Origin: Youhaiella tibetensis
Lineage (GTDB): Bacteria; Pseudomonadota; Alphaproteobacteria; Rhizobiales; Devosiaceae
Assembly: GCF_008000755.1 (NCBI RefSeq)
Contig: NZ_CP041690.1
Span: forward strand, 4,056,001 to 4,120,000
DNA: 64,000 nucleotides
Direction of reading: 5' to 3'
Position numbers and translations under genes: made by a program. The notes beneath the pieces are model-generated. The model ran no database searches. It was not told where the DNA came from and saw nothing but the letters and a program-made list of their open reading frames with translations. This document shows positions 17,699 to 26,579 of this stretch, piece after piece (the stretch's first letter is position 1; each line of letters begins with the position of its first letter).

Positions 17699-19936
17699 CT
17701 AAGCTGCGTTCTTGTGGATGGCGGCGGTCTTGAGGCCCTGTACGTCCACGATCAGGGCGACGTTGCCATCACCGAGGATCGTGCCGCCGGCAATACCCTC
17801 AATGCGTTCGAAGTTCTCTTCCAGGCTCTTGATGACGACCTGCTGCTGGCCGATGATTTCATCGACGATCAGCGCGACCTTGACCGAACCTTCCGCTTCG
17901 CAAAGCACCACGAAGCGGTTCTTCTCGTCGGCCTCGGTCTGCATTTCGAAGCGTGCTGCGAGATCCACGACCTGCACATATTCGCCGCGCACCTGGAGCA
18001 CGCGGGCCCCGCTGGGCACGCGGCCGAAATCGGCGCGGCTGCACTGCATCGTCTCCACGATCGAGGAGAGCGGAATGACGTAGGGATTGTTAGCCACCTT
18101 GACCAGCATGACGTCGAGCACCGCCAGCGTCAGCGGCAGGCGCAGCGTCATGCGCGTGCCCAACCCGGTGCGCGAGCGCACATGGACCGAACCGCCGATC
18201 TTCTTGATGTTGGAGAGGACCACGTCCATGCCCACGCCGCGCCCCGAAATGTCGGACACTGCGGAGGCCGTCGAGAACCCGGGAGCGAAGATGAGCTGGT
18301 CGATCTGCTCTTCGGTGAGCTGCTGCTCGGGTGCGACCACGCCACGTTCGCGGGCTACGTCGAGCACGCGCTCGCGGTTGATGCCGGCGCCGTCGTCCTC
18401 GACGATGATGAGGATGTTGCCGCCCGCCTGCTCGGCCGAGAGCGTGATCGTGCCGTGTTCGGACTTGCCGGCGGCAGCGCGCTTTTCGGGAGTCTCCACG
18501 CCATGGTCCGCCGAGTTGCGGATCATGTGGGTCAGCGGATCGGAAAGCTGCTCGATGATGGTCTTGTCGATTTCGGTGTTCTCACCGATCATCTCGAGAC
18601 GGATCTTCTTGTTGGTCTTGCCGGCCAGTTCGCGCACCAGGCGCGGCATGCGCGAGAACACCGATTTGACCGGCTGCGCGCGGATCGCCATGACGGCGTC
18701 CTGGAGACCGCGCGTCGTCTGCGCCAGCACTTCGAGACCGCGCACCAGTTCCTGGTAACGGGCCCGCAGGTTGTCGTCGAGCTGCTGGGTGAGCATGGAC
18801 TGGGTGATGACCAGTTCGCCCACCATGTTGACGACGCGATCGACCTTGTCGAGGTCGACGCGGATCGACTGCACGCCCGCAGGGCGATGGCCGCCCTCTT
18901 CGCCGCCGCCGGATTCGGCCAGCGGCTGGATGACCTTTTCGGGCTGCGCGGCCACGGCCGCGCGTGCCGCCGCCGTCGGCTTGATGGTTTCGGCAAGCTC
19001 GGAGAACGAGAGCACCTCGGCCTCCGGTTCCGCCGGCTTGGCGGCCTCGGCCACCATGTCAGCGTCGAAATCGTTCTCGTCCAGATCGGTGATGTGACTT
19101 GCGACGACGGGCGCACCGGCCTCATCGAGCACGGCGGTCGGACCGCACTGGGCAATGGTGATGTCGCAATCGCCTTCGACGAACTCGAAGACCTCGCGGA
19201 TCATGCCCTCGTTGATGCCCTTGGCATTGAGGGTGATTTCCCAGGTGCAATAGACCCCGAACGGCTCGAAATCGGCGAGAGGCGGCACGAAGCCGGGGAC
19301 GGCCTTGACCGAGATTTCCCCGAGCACGGCCAGTTCGCGGAACAGCAGCAGCGGGTCGTTGGCCCGCGCGTAAAGCGCGCTGTGGGGCGCGAAGTGGATT
19401 TCCCAGTGTCCGTCGGCGGGCTCGAACGGAATGGCGTCGAACGTGTCGGTCGCCAGTTCCGGCTCCGGTTCGTCCTGGCCCAGGTTGACCATCACCGGCA
19501 CGAACTCGATGTCGAACTCTTCCATGGGCTCGCCCGACATGTCGTCGTCCTCGCCGCGGCAGAGCGCGTCGAAGCGGGCCTTTTCCTCGGCGCCGTGATC
19601 GGGATCGAGCGGGGTGCCCTCGCGAGCCGCGGCCACGAAATCGGCGACGATGTCATTGGCGCGGATGCATAGCGCCACCACTTCGTCGGTGAGATCGACG
19701 CGTCCGTCGCGGACATAGTCGAGCAGGGTCTCGAAGGCGTGGGCGAAGCCCACCAAGCCCGAGAAGCCGAAAGCGCCCGCTCCGCCCTTTATCGAATGGA
19801 TGGCGCGGAAAACCGCATTGAGCCGGTCCGCACCGCGTTCACCGTCCTCGATTGCCGAGAACTGCTCCTCCAGGTCGTTGAGAAGCTCGGAACATTCGTC
19901 GAAATAGGTAGCCTTGAAATCGTCGAGGTCGCTCAT
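17699..19936 (-). CDS. cheA: Chemotaxis sensor histidine kinase CheA
   Basis: A 745-residue histidine kinase with the five CheA domains. P1 carries the phosphorylated H47 (AIHSIKGGAG). A long P2/linker at about 130-345 holds the regulator-docking region. P3 is the dimerisation domain (VDRVVNMVGELVITQS). P4 is the ATPase with N box (HMIRNSADHG), G1 (DDGAGI) and G2 (GRGVGMDV). P5 is CheW-like and couples to receptors. It phosphorylates CheY1, CheY2 and CheB. It sits between cheY1 and cheW as in S. meliloti. Confidence 0.97.
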   Translation of the reverse strand: MSDLDDFKATYFDECSELLNDLEEQFSAIEDGERGADRLNAVFRAIHSIKGGAGAFGFSGLVGFAHAFETLLDYVRDGRVDLTDEVVALCIRANDIVADFVAAAREGTPLDPDHGAEEKARFDALCRGEDDDMSGEPMEEFDIEFVPVMVNLGQDEPEPELATDTFDAIPFEPADGHWEIHFAPHSALYARANDPLLLFRELAVLGEISVKAVPGFVPPLADFEPFGVYCTWEITLNAKGINEGMIREVFEFVEGDCDITIAQCGPTAVLDEAGAPVVASHITDLDENDFDADMVAEAAKPAEPEAEVLSFSELAETIKPTAAARAAVAAQPEKVIQPLAESGGGEEGGHRPAGVQSIRVDLDKVDRVVNMVGELVITQSMLTQQLDDNLRARYQELVRGLEVLAQTTRGLQDAVMAIRAQPVKSVFSRMPRLVRELAGKTNKKIRLEMIGENTEIDKTIIEQLSDPLTHMIRNSADHGVETPEKRAAAGKSEHGTITLSAEQAGGNILIIVEDDGAGINRERVLDVARERGVVAPEQQLTEEQIDQLIFAPGFSTASAVSDISGRGVGMDVVLSNIKKIGGSVHVRSRTGLGTRMTLRLPLTLAVLDVMLVKVANNPYVIPLSSIVETMQCSRADFGRVPSGARVLQVRGEYVQVVDLAARFEMQTEADEKNRFVVLCEAEGSVKVALIVDEIIGQQQVVIKSLEENFERIEGIAGGTILGDGNVALIVDVQGLKTAAIHKNAA

Positions 19937-19995
19937 AGTCGCTCTGTTGAACCCTTCTGGGTTGGAGCTTTAGTAGGTCGTCAGTCGGGCACGGT

Positions 19996-20355
19996 TCAGT
20001 GCACGACCTTCTGGATTACGCTGATCAGCTTGTCCGGATCGAAGGGTTTGACGATCCAGCCGGTGCCGCCCGCCTGCTTGCCCTGGTCGCGCTTTTCCTG
20101 GCTCGTCTCGGTGGTGAGGATCAGGATCGGCAGGCTCTGGTGCTGGCCGGACGCACGCACGTGCTTGATGAACTCGATGCCGTCCATCACCGGCATGTTG
20201 ATGTCGGTGATCACCACGTCGACATCTTCGGTCTTGAGAACGTCCAGCCCCTGCTTGCCGTCCTCGGCCTGCAGCACCTCAAAGCCGGCATTGACCAGCG
20301 TGTGGCGGAGCATCGCCAGGATCGTGCGGCTGTCATCAACAGTCAAAACACGCAT
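19996..20355 (-). CDS. cheY1: CheY-type response regulator (first CheY of the cluster)
   Basis: A single receiver domain of 119 residues, started at the ATG at 20355 (AAGGA upstream) in preference to an adjacent TTG. By numbering from that ATG, the acidic pocket is D7-D8, the phosphoacceptor D51 (VVITDINMPVMDG) and the lysine is in WIVKPFDPD. It sits between the STAS gene and cheA, the position of CheY1 in S. meliloti, where that protein drains phosphate from CheA instead of driving the motor. The role here is inferred from order. Confidence 0.92.
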   Translation of the reverse strand: MRVLTVDDSRTILAMLRHTLVNAGFEVLQAEDGKQGLDVLKTEDVDVVITDINMPVMDGIEFIKHVRASGQHQSLPILILTTETSQEKRDQGKQAGGTGWIVKPFDPDKLISVIQKVVH

Positions 20356-20359
20356 CAAC

Positions 20360-20650
20360 TTATCCTTTCAGGAGCCCGGCGAAGGACTCGCCCAGGCCCA
20401 GTCTTTCGATAGCCGCCAGCATGCTGGGGCTCGCATCGGTAACGGCAAACTCTGTGCTGTTGCGGCGCGCGCTTTCCGCGGCGCTCATGAGCAGGAACAG
20501 CGCATTGGTCGAAATGCGCTCGACATCTGCACCTGACACGGAGGTGACACCCTGCTCGATGGCATCGGCAAGCGTGTCGCGAACGCCTTCCAGGGCGTCC
20601 AGATCGAGGATTGCCGGCAACGCGACGTTCTTGGCTTTGGCTGTGGCCAT
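20360..20650 (-). CDS. STAS-domain protein at the cheS position
   Basis: A 96-residue STAS domain protein from the ATG at 20650 (AAAGG upstream); an ATG at 20698 would add 16 residues but lacks a ribosome binding site. The fold shows in LPAILDLDALEGVRDTLADAI, ADVERISTNALFLLMSAAESAR and FAVTDASPSMLAAIERLGL. The usual phosphorylatable serine after a D(S/T) turn reads RISTNALF. It lies four bases before cheY1, where S. meliloti has orf2/cheS, a protein of about 97 residues that binds CheA and speeds CheY1 dephosphorylation. Equivalence to CheS is inferred from size and place. Confidence 0.75.
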   Translation of the reverse strand: MATAKAKNVALPAILDLDALEGVRDTLADAIEQGVTSVSGADVERISTNALFLLMSAAESARRNSTEFAVTDASPSMLAAIERLGLGESFAGLLKG

Positions 20651-20737
20651 ATCCTTTGCCCCCAAGGCTGACCGAGAATTTTCCCCGGCAGTGTCCATGG
20701 GAACAGTTTAGGAAGTGCTAAAAGCGGCGCCCCGCGA

Positions 20738-21847
20738 TCACGCGATCTGGCCCGTCACGGCGGGCATCGTTGTCGCAGCGACGAGCTCGCGGATCGCCTC
20801 GACGCGCACGCCGCCGAAATCGGCGGGCGACCAGCGCGGGCGCTGGTCCTTGTCGACCAGCACCGCCCGCACGCCCTCGGCGAAATCGGGCTGCCGGACG
20901 AGATAGCAGGCCAGGGCGAAATCGATCGCCAGCACCTGCCCCACGTCGCGCGCCCGCCGCGCCGCGCGGTGGCTCTGGAGGATGGCTTCAAGGCTGGTCG
21001 GCGAGCGCGCGGCAAGGGTGGCCCCCAGCCGCTCCTCTGTGCCGCTGCCCAGGGCGGCATGCACGACCTGACCGGCCGTAGCCTCCTCGAAGACCAGCGC
21101 GAGCGCATCGGCAGCTTCGCAGAATTCCGGCTCGCCCGCCTCGACACCCTCCGACTGCATCAGAGCCACGATGGTGGTCTCGATGTCGCCCGCTTCGCTG
21201 GCGGCCACGAGTTCAGTCTTGATCGCTTCCATCGCCTGCGGCTGGACGGTGCAATCGGCCAGGCCCAGCGCCAGCGCGTCGGCCGGCCCGACGGTCTGCC
21301 CGCTCATCAGGAATGCCAAAGCCCGGTGTTCGGGCGCCTTGGCGAGAATGGCGTTGACCCCGGTATCGACCACGAAGCCGATTGCCGCCTCGGGCATGGC
21401 GAAGCGCGACTGCATGCTGGTGAAGCGGAACCGGGCATGGCCGGCGATGCCGACGCCGCCGCCCATGACCACGCCATGGGTGAGGGCGACGATCGGCTTT
21501 TCATAGCCGGCAATGAGAGCATTCATGGCGTATTCGGCGCTGAAATAGGCATCGGCATCCGCCGGGCGACCGGCCAGCACCAGCTCCCGCGCCGCCCGGA
21601 CGTCGCCGCCCGCGCAGAACCCGCGCTCGCCCCGGCCTTCGAACAGCACCGCGCGCACCGCCTCGTCGCTCCGCCAGCGCTGCAGCGTCTGGGAAATGGC
21701 CGCGATCATTTCGCCGGAAAGCGCGTTGATTGCCTCGGGCCGGTTGAGGGTGATCACCCCCAGGCGCCCTTCGGTCGTGGTCTCGATCATGCCGGTCAAC
21801 TCCGCCTCCGCCGCATCGGGCCTTGCACCCATTTCAAACATGGACAT
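20738..21847 (-). CDS. Enoyl-CoA hydratase/isomerase family protein, 3-hydroxyisobutyryl-CoA hydrolase-like
   Basis: A crotonase-fold protein of 369 residues from the ATG at 21847 (a TTG at 21859 is also in frame). The oxyanion-hole segments are GFCAGGDVRAA and THGVVMGGGVGIAGHARFRF. The sequence after the crotonase core is about 100 residues longer than an enoyl-CoA hydratase and includes DFALACYLVRQPDFAEGVRAVLVDK, typical of 3-hydroxyisobutyryl-CoA hydrolase in valine breakdown. The usual PE-IGLFPDVG block reads PEAAIGFVVDTG. It precedes the che genes on the same strand but is functionally unrelated. Confidence 0.78.
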   Translation of the reverse strand: MSMFEMGARPDAAEAELTGMIETTTEGRLGVITLNRPEAINALSGEMIAAISQTLQRWRSDEAVRAVLFEGRGERGFCAGGDVRAARELVLAGRPADADAYFSAEYAMNALIAGYEKPIVALTHGVVMGGGVGIAGHARFRFTSMQSRFAMPEAAIGFVVDTGVNAILAKAPEHRALAFLMSGQTVGPADALALGLADCTVQPQAMEAIKTELVAASEAGDIETTIVALMQSEGVEAGEPEFCEAADALALVFEEATAGQVVHAALGSGTEERLGATLAARSPTSLEAILQSHRAARRARDVGQVLAIDFALACYLVRQPDFAEGVRAVLVDKDQRPRWSPADFGGVRVEAIRELVAATTMPAVTGQIA

Positions 21848-21932
21848 TTGAGCCCGCAACGGCTAGGCCCTCATTCGTGTTCCAGGGCTCCCCCAAGAAG
21901 CGCCCGAAACGATAAAATTTTGGGAAATTTCG

Positions 21933-23252
21933 ATGCCCTCAAACGTCGCTCTGACCGGACTTGCCCGCGATCTGAAAGCACGCGCCGACGCTGGAAATCC
22001 CATCCGGGTCGGCGTGATCGGCTCGGGCGAGATGGGCACGGACCTGGTGACGCAGGGCATGCTGATGGACGGCATCCAGATTGCCGCCATCTCGACCCGC
22101 CGCCCCCACACCGCGCTCGATGCCGCCCGCCTCGCCTATGGGGAGGACGGCCATGCCCGCGAGGCGACCACCCCTTCCGGGGTGACCGAGACCATCGAGG
22201 CCGGCAGGATCGCCGTTACCTCCAATGACATGCTGGTCACCAATCCCCTGATCGACGTGGTGATCGACGCCACCGGAAAGCCCGGCGTCGCCGCCGACTT
22301 CTGCCTCTCGGCCATGGAGCACGGCAAGCACCTGGTGATGATGAACGTGGAGGCCGACGTCACCATCGGGCCCTACCTCAAGCGCGAGGCCGACCGGCTG
22401 GGCGTCGTCTATTCGGTGGGCGCGGGCGACGAGCCGTCATCATGCATGGAGCTGATCGAATTCGCCTCGGCCCTGGGCTACAGGATCGTCTCGGCCGGCA
22501 AGGGCAAGAACAACCCGCTCAACCACGACGCGGTGCCCGACGATTACCGCGAGGAAGCGATCCGCCGGAACATGAACCCGCGCATGCTGGTCGAGTTCGT
22601 GGATGGCTCGAAAACCATGGTCGAGATGTGCGCCATCGCCAACGCCACGGGCCTGGTGCCGGACGTGCCGGGCATGCACGGGCCCAAGGTCGACCGCGAT
22701 GACCTTGCCAAGGTGCTGATCCCCGAAAGTGCCGGCGGCATTCTCAAGAAGAAGGGCGTGGTCGACTATACGATCGGCAAGGGCGTGGCGCCCGGCGTGT
22801 TCGTCGTGGTCGAAGCCGAGCATCCGCGCATCATCGAGCGCATGGACGACCTCCATATCGGGCACGGGCCCTATTATTCGTTCTTCCGCCCCTATCACCT
22901 GACGAGCCTGGAAGTGCCGCTGACCTGCGCGCGCATCATGCTCTACGGCAAGCCGGACATGGTACCCCTGCCCCAGCCGGTTGCCGAGGTCTGCGCCGTC
23001 GCCAAGCGCGATCTCGCCGTGGGCGAGACGTTCGATGCCATCGGGGAAACCTGCTACCGCAGCTATACGATGACAGTCGAGGAAGCCCGCGCCGCCCACG
23101 CCGTGCCGGTGGGACTGCTCGAAGGCGGCAAGGTGCTGGCGCCGGTGAGGAAAGGCGAGTTGCTCACCACGCACAACGCCACCCCCGATACCTCGACCAA
23201 TCTCTTCCGCCTGCGTCAGCGCCAGGATCAGATGTTCGGGATCACCAACTAG
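21933..23252 (+). CDS. NAD(P)-dependent oxidoreductase with C-terminal SAF domain (homoserine dehydrogenase-like)
   Basis: A 439-residue protein with an N-terminal Rossmann fold (IRVGVIGSGEMGTDLV, residues about 25-40) and a central homoserine-dehydrogenase-like region. A C-terminal SAF domain lies at about 350-420 (KRDLAVGETFDAIG, LLEGGKVLAPVRKGELLT). This matches the family often annotated as predicted homoserine dehydrogenase with SAF domain. Members occur in sugar-acid and polyol catabolism and are unlikely to make homoserine. There is no catabolic partner next to it, so the substrate is open. Its stop overlaps that of the convergent HPP gene by four bases. Confidence 0.8.
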   Translation: MPSNVALTGLARDLKARADAGNPIRVGVIGSGEMGTDLVTQGMLMDGIQIAAISTRRPHTALDAARLAYGEDGHAREATTPSGVTETIEAGRIAVTSNDMLVTNPLIDVVIDATGKPGVAADFCLSAMEHGKHLVMMNVEADVTIGPYLKREADRLGVVYSVGAGDEPSSCMELIEFASALGYRIVSAGKGKNNPLNHDAVPDDYREEAIRRNMNPRMLVEFVDGSKTMVEMCAIANATGLVPDVPGMHGPKVDRDDLAKVLIPESAGGILKKKGVVDYTIGKGVAPGVFVVVEAEHPRIIERMDDLHIGHGPYYSFFRPYHLTSLEVPLTCARIMLYGKPDMVPLPQPVAEVCAVAKRDLAVGETFDAIGETCYRSYTMTVEEARAAHAVPVGLLEGGKVLAPVRKGELLTTHNATPDTSTNLFRLRQRQDQMFGITN

Positions 23253-23767
23253 CCGGGCTGCTTGGCGTCAAGACGCCGGGGATAGGGAATGCGCGGCGGC
23301 AGGCGGTGATGAACCACCGCAACCGCCACGAGGCAGGCCGCGCCCGCAAGCACGGCGCCGGCCAGCGTGCCCGGCGCGATGGGACCGGCAACCGCCACCA
23401 GCGGCACCGCCCCGGCGGGCGGATGGGTCACCCGAAACACCAGCATCGCCGCGATCACCACCCCGACGCAGATCGTTGCCACCCACCAGTGGTGCTCGGG
23501 CCAGAGCAGCACCGCGACAGCCGCAAACGCCACCGCCAGCCCATAGCCGCCAAAGACATTGGCCGGCTGCGCCAGGGGGCTAGCCGGCTGGGCGAAGAGC
23601 AATACTGCGGTGGCCCCGAGCGGGGCCATGAGCATGGGATAGCCCGTGAGCGCCGCCACCGCGCCCACCAGCGTCATGGCAACGACCGCGCCCAGCCCCG
23701 ACTTGGCGTGCATCAGCCGCGAGCCTTTCGGTTCGTGCCGGGCGAAGAAATCGAGGAGGGGGCGCAT
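23249..23767 (-). CDS. HPP-family integral membrane protein
   Basis: A 172-residue membrane protein with about four hydrophobic segments and the signature motif in RVTHPPAGAVPLVA, which gives the HPP family its name. The GYPMLMAPLGATAVLLFAQP segment is also typical. Plant and cyanobacterial members have been linked to nitrite transport; the role in proteobacteria is not settled. It stands alone, converging on the SAF-domain gene. Confidence 0.85.
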   Translation of the reverse strand: MRPLLDFFARHEPKGSRLMHAKSGLGAVVAMTLVGAVAALTGYPMLMAPLGATAVLLFAQPASPLAQPANVFGGYGLAVAFAAVAVLLWPEHHWWVATICVGVVIAAMLVFRVTHPPAGAVPLVAVAGPIAPGTLAGAVLAGAACLVAVAVVHHRLPPRIPYPRRLDAKQPG

Positions 23768-23882
23768 CGGGAAAGCGGAGTTTGGTAATGGGGCCGATCT
23801 GATAGCAAACCGGCCGCCTTCCCGTCAGGACCGTGGCGGAGAATATTTTGGATGCCCCGCCACGATAGCGTGGCAAGACGTT

Positions 23883-24857
23883 CTAGGGCTTGATGGCGAT
23901 CTTGCCGGGCCGGCCGGGCACCGCGCTCGCGGCGGCCGCTTCGCCCGCATGCTCGAAGTCGAAAGCCTGGGCGATAGGGAGCTGCAGCCCGCCGCTTGCC
24001 GCCAGGGCGATGAGTTCGCCCACCATCTCGACGCGGCGCTCGGGCGTCAGCAGCGGAGCGCGCTTCTGGCCCCAGAAACCGCGCACCGTCGCCTGCTTGA
24101 AGAGCAGGTTGGCCGGGCTGATGACCAGCGGCTTGCCCGACATGGCGCCGAACGAGACCAGCACCCCGCCTTCGGCCAGGGTCGACATGATCTGGTCGGC
24201 CGCTTCCCCGGCAACCGAATCGACGGCGCGCACGATCGGGGCACCCCCGGTAATGGCCTTGACTCGTTCCTGCCAGCCTTCGCTTTCGGTCGAAACGCCG
24301 TTGGCGATGCCGAGGGCTTCGAGTTCGGCCACGCCCGCATCGCGCCGCACGAGGTTGACCACGTTGACGCCGCGCGCCCTGGCGAGCCCGGCCAGGGTCT
24401 TGCCCACCGCCCCGTTAGCCGTGTTCTGAATGATCCAGTCGCCCGGCCCGACGTCAAGATCGTCGAGCAGCATAACCGCGCTCATCGGCATGGACAGCAA
24501 CTGGCAGCCGATCTCGTCCGAAACGCTATCGGGCAGCGGCACGGCCCGCTGTGCGTCGACCACCGCATACTCGGCCCAGAGGCCCAGCCCGTTGAAGGCG
24601 ACGCGCTGGCCGACCGCAAGATGGCTGACGCCTTCGCCCAGGGCATCCACGACCCCCAGAGCCTCGGTGCCCGGCACCGCAGGCAAGGGGGGCTTGTAGC
24701 CATAGGTGCCGGCAATGGTCGAGAGGTCGTGGTTGTGGATGGGAGACAGGATCAGCCGGATGCGGACCTGGCCGGGACCCGGCTCGGGCCTGTCCATTTC
24801 GCCCAGGTGCAGAACCTCGGCCGGGTTGCCGAACCGTTCGTAGATGACCGCGCGCAT
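23883..24857 (-). CDS. Quinone oxidoreductase-type medium-chain dehydrogenase
   Basis: A 324-residue MDR-family enzyme from the ATG at 24857 (AAGGA upstream). The GroES-like half holds PGTEALGVVDALGEGVSHLAVGQRV. The Rossmann half has the cofactor loop in NTANGAVGKTLAGLARARGVNVVNLVRR. The zinc-ligand cysteines of alcohol dehydrogenases are missing, as expected for quinone or 2-enoyl reductases. NADPH-dependent reduction of quinones or enoyl thioesters is the likely chemistry; the substrate is unknown. It diverges from the cupin gene 100 bases away. Confidence 0.85.
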   Translation of the reverse strand: MRAVIYERFGNPAEVLHLGEMDRPEPGPGQVRIRLILSPIHNHDLSTIAGTYGYKPPLPAVPGTEALGVVDALGEGVSHLAVGQRVAFNGLGLWAEYAVVDAQRAVPLPDSVSDEIGCQLLSMPMSAVMLLDDLDVGPGDWIIQNTANGAVGKTLAGLARARGVNVVNLVRRDAGVAELEALGIANGVSTESEGWQERVKAITGGAPIVRAVDSVAGEAADQIMSTLAEGGVLVSFGAMSGKPLVISPANLLFKQATVRGFWGQKRAPLLTPERRVEMVGELIALAASGGLQLPIAQAFDFEHAGEAAAASAVPGRPGKIAIKP

Positions 24858-24957
24858 GTCTTGATCCTTGCTCAATTGGAAGAGGCGGCAAGCCAAACGC
24901 CTCAATCGTGGAGAAATCGTGAGCCCGTGATAGAGTTTTCCATCCTTACAGGGAGAC

Positions 24958-25446
24958 ATGAGAATGGTTGCCTTCGACAGAATGGTTGCATCTCTTCCCG
25001 GCAAGGAGCGCGTCGCACGCTCCTTCGGTATTCCTATCAGGATCCATGCGACCGGCGCCGAGACGGGCGGCGCCATCGGTATCTGGGACAGCTATCTGGA
25101 ACCGGGCGGCGGGCCGCACTGGCACACCCATACCCTCGAGACCGAAGCCTTCCGCGTCATTTCGGGCGATTTCCGCTTCTGGTGCGGCGACCTGGTGCTC
25201 GAAGGGGGACCCGGCACGACCGTGACCCTGCCGCCCCACGTCCCGCACCGCTGGGAGAACATCGGGACAACTCCCGGTCAGATGATCGGCATCGTTTCCC
25301 CGGGCGGCTTTGAAGCCTTCTTCATCGAGATGGAGCGCACCGGGGCCAATACGCCGGCCGAGGTGCTGGCCATCGAAACCGCGTTCGGAATCATCAACAG
25401 CGGCCTGGCCGATGTCGTCGCCGGGCGCGGAGACGGCCGCTCCTAG
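24958..25446 (+). CDS. Cupin-domain protein
   Basis: A 162-residue single cupin barrel. The first metal motif is GGPHWHTHTLETEAFRVISG, with HxH and a downstream glutamate. The second is around PPHVPHRWENIG. These residues suggest a metal-binding cupin, but nothing points to a specific reaction, and homologues serve as isomerases, dioxygenases or sugar binders. It diverges from the quinone reductase gene, with which it may share control, and its stop overlaps the ABC permease stop by four bases. Confidence 0.8.
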   Translation: MRMVAFDRMVASLPGKERVARSFGIPIRIHATGAETGGAIGIWDSYLEPGGGPHWHTHTLETEAFRVISGDFRFWCGDLVLEGGPGTTVTLPPHVPHRWENIGTTPGQMIGIVSPGGFEAFFIEMERTGANTPAEVLAIETAFGIINSGLADVVAGRGDGRS

Positions 25447-26579
25447 TCCAGCGTCTGGCGATAGCGCAGCATCGCGGCCGCCGACACCACGACCAGGATG
25501 ACGATCAGCGCCAGGTATTCCCCGCCGACGTCGGCGACGCCGGCGCCCTTGAGCATGACCTTTCGCACCACGCGCAGGAAATGCGTGGCCGGCACGGCCG
25601 TGCCCAGCCATTGCGCCCATTGCGGCATGCCGGCGAACGGGAACATGAAGCCCGAGAGCAGGATCGAGGGCAGGATGGTGAAGAAGGAAAGCTGCATGGC
25701 CTGCATCTGGCTGCGCGCCGCCGTCGAGATGAGGAAACCCAGCGCCAGGTTGACGAGGATGAAGAGGTTGAAGCCGAGGAAGAATGCCAGGATGGAGCCG
25801 TCGAACGGAACGCGGAAGATGACGGCCGCCGCGCTGACGAAGACGATGGTCTGCACATAGCCCACCACCACATAGGGCAGGATCTTGCCCAGCATGACCT
25901 CGAGGGGACGCACCGGGGTGGCGATGAGCATTTCCATGGTGCCGCGCTCGGTCTCCTTGACGATGGCGACGGCGGTGATCATCACCATGGTCATCGAGAG
26001 GATGATGGCCAGCAGCCCCGGCACGATATTGGTCGAGGTGCGCCCTTCCGGATTGTATTCGCGGTGAACCACGATCGAGAATGGCGGCGCGCCGCCCGCG
26101 AGCCCGCGCAACGCCCCCTGGAAGGTCTCGGCCACCGCCACCTGGACGATGCCGCTGAGCGCTGCGGCCGCCCCGCTCACCGCCGAGGGATCGGAAGCAT
26201 CGGCCGAAACGAGGATCTGCGGGTTGCGCCCGCGTATGGTGTCGCGCTCGAAATCGGGCGGAATGACCACCACGAAATTGGCTTCGCCCGTACGCAGCGC
26301 CGCCTCGCCGGCGGCGGTGCCGCCGACCGGCCCGATGAAATCGAAATAGCCAGAATTCTGCATCCCCGAGAGGATGGCACGGCTCAGCGGCCCCTCGTCG
26401 GCGACATCGATGAGCGTGGGCAGGTGCCGCGGATCGGCATTGATGGCGAAGCCGAAGAGAAAGAGCTGGATGATCGGCAGGCCGATCATCATGGCGAAGG
26501 TGATGCGGTCGCGCCGCATCTGGATGAATTCCTTGATGAGTACGGCGCCGAACCGGGCGAAGGAAAAGGCCGAGCTCAT
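25443..26579 (-). CDS. ABC-2 type efflux permease
   Basis: A 378-residue ABC-2 permease. I set the start at the ATG at 26579, which overlaps the stop of the ATPase gene (ATGA). One N-terminal membrane helix (about 27-47) is followed by a large extracytoplasmic loop (about 48-185) and five C-terminal helices, the YhhJ/YbhS layout. The block VKETERGTMEMLIATPVRPLEVMLGK is the family signature. It forms an exporter with the ATPase and HlyD-type protein upstream. Only one permease is encoded, so it should work as a homodimer. Confidence 0.92.
   Translation of the reverse strand: MSSAFSFARFGAVLIKEFIQMRRDRITFAMMIGLPIIQLFLFGFAINADPRHLPTLIDVADEGPLSRAILSGMQNSGYFDFIGPVGGTAAGEAALRTGEANFVVVIPPDFERDTIRGRNPQILVSADASDPSAVSGAAAALSGIVQVAVAETFQGALRGLAGGAPPFSIVVHREYNPEGRTSTNIVPGLLAIILSMTMVMITAVAIVKETERGTMEMLIATPVRPLEVMLGKILPYVVVGYVQTIVFVSAAAVIFRVPFDGSILAFFLGFNLFILVNLALGFLISTAARSQMQAMQLSFFTILPSILLSGFMFPFAGMPQWAQWLGTAVPATHFLRVVRKVMLKGAGVADVGGEYLALIVILVVVSAAAMLRYRQTLD

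Noticed and set aside
17606-19672. A 688-codon open frame antisense to cheA
   Set aside because: Composition is that of a shadow frame (histidine, aspartate and arginine rich), and cheA itself is unmistakable on the other strand.
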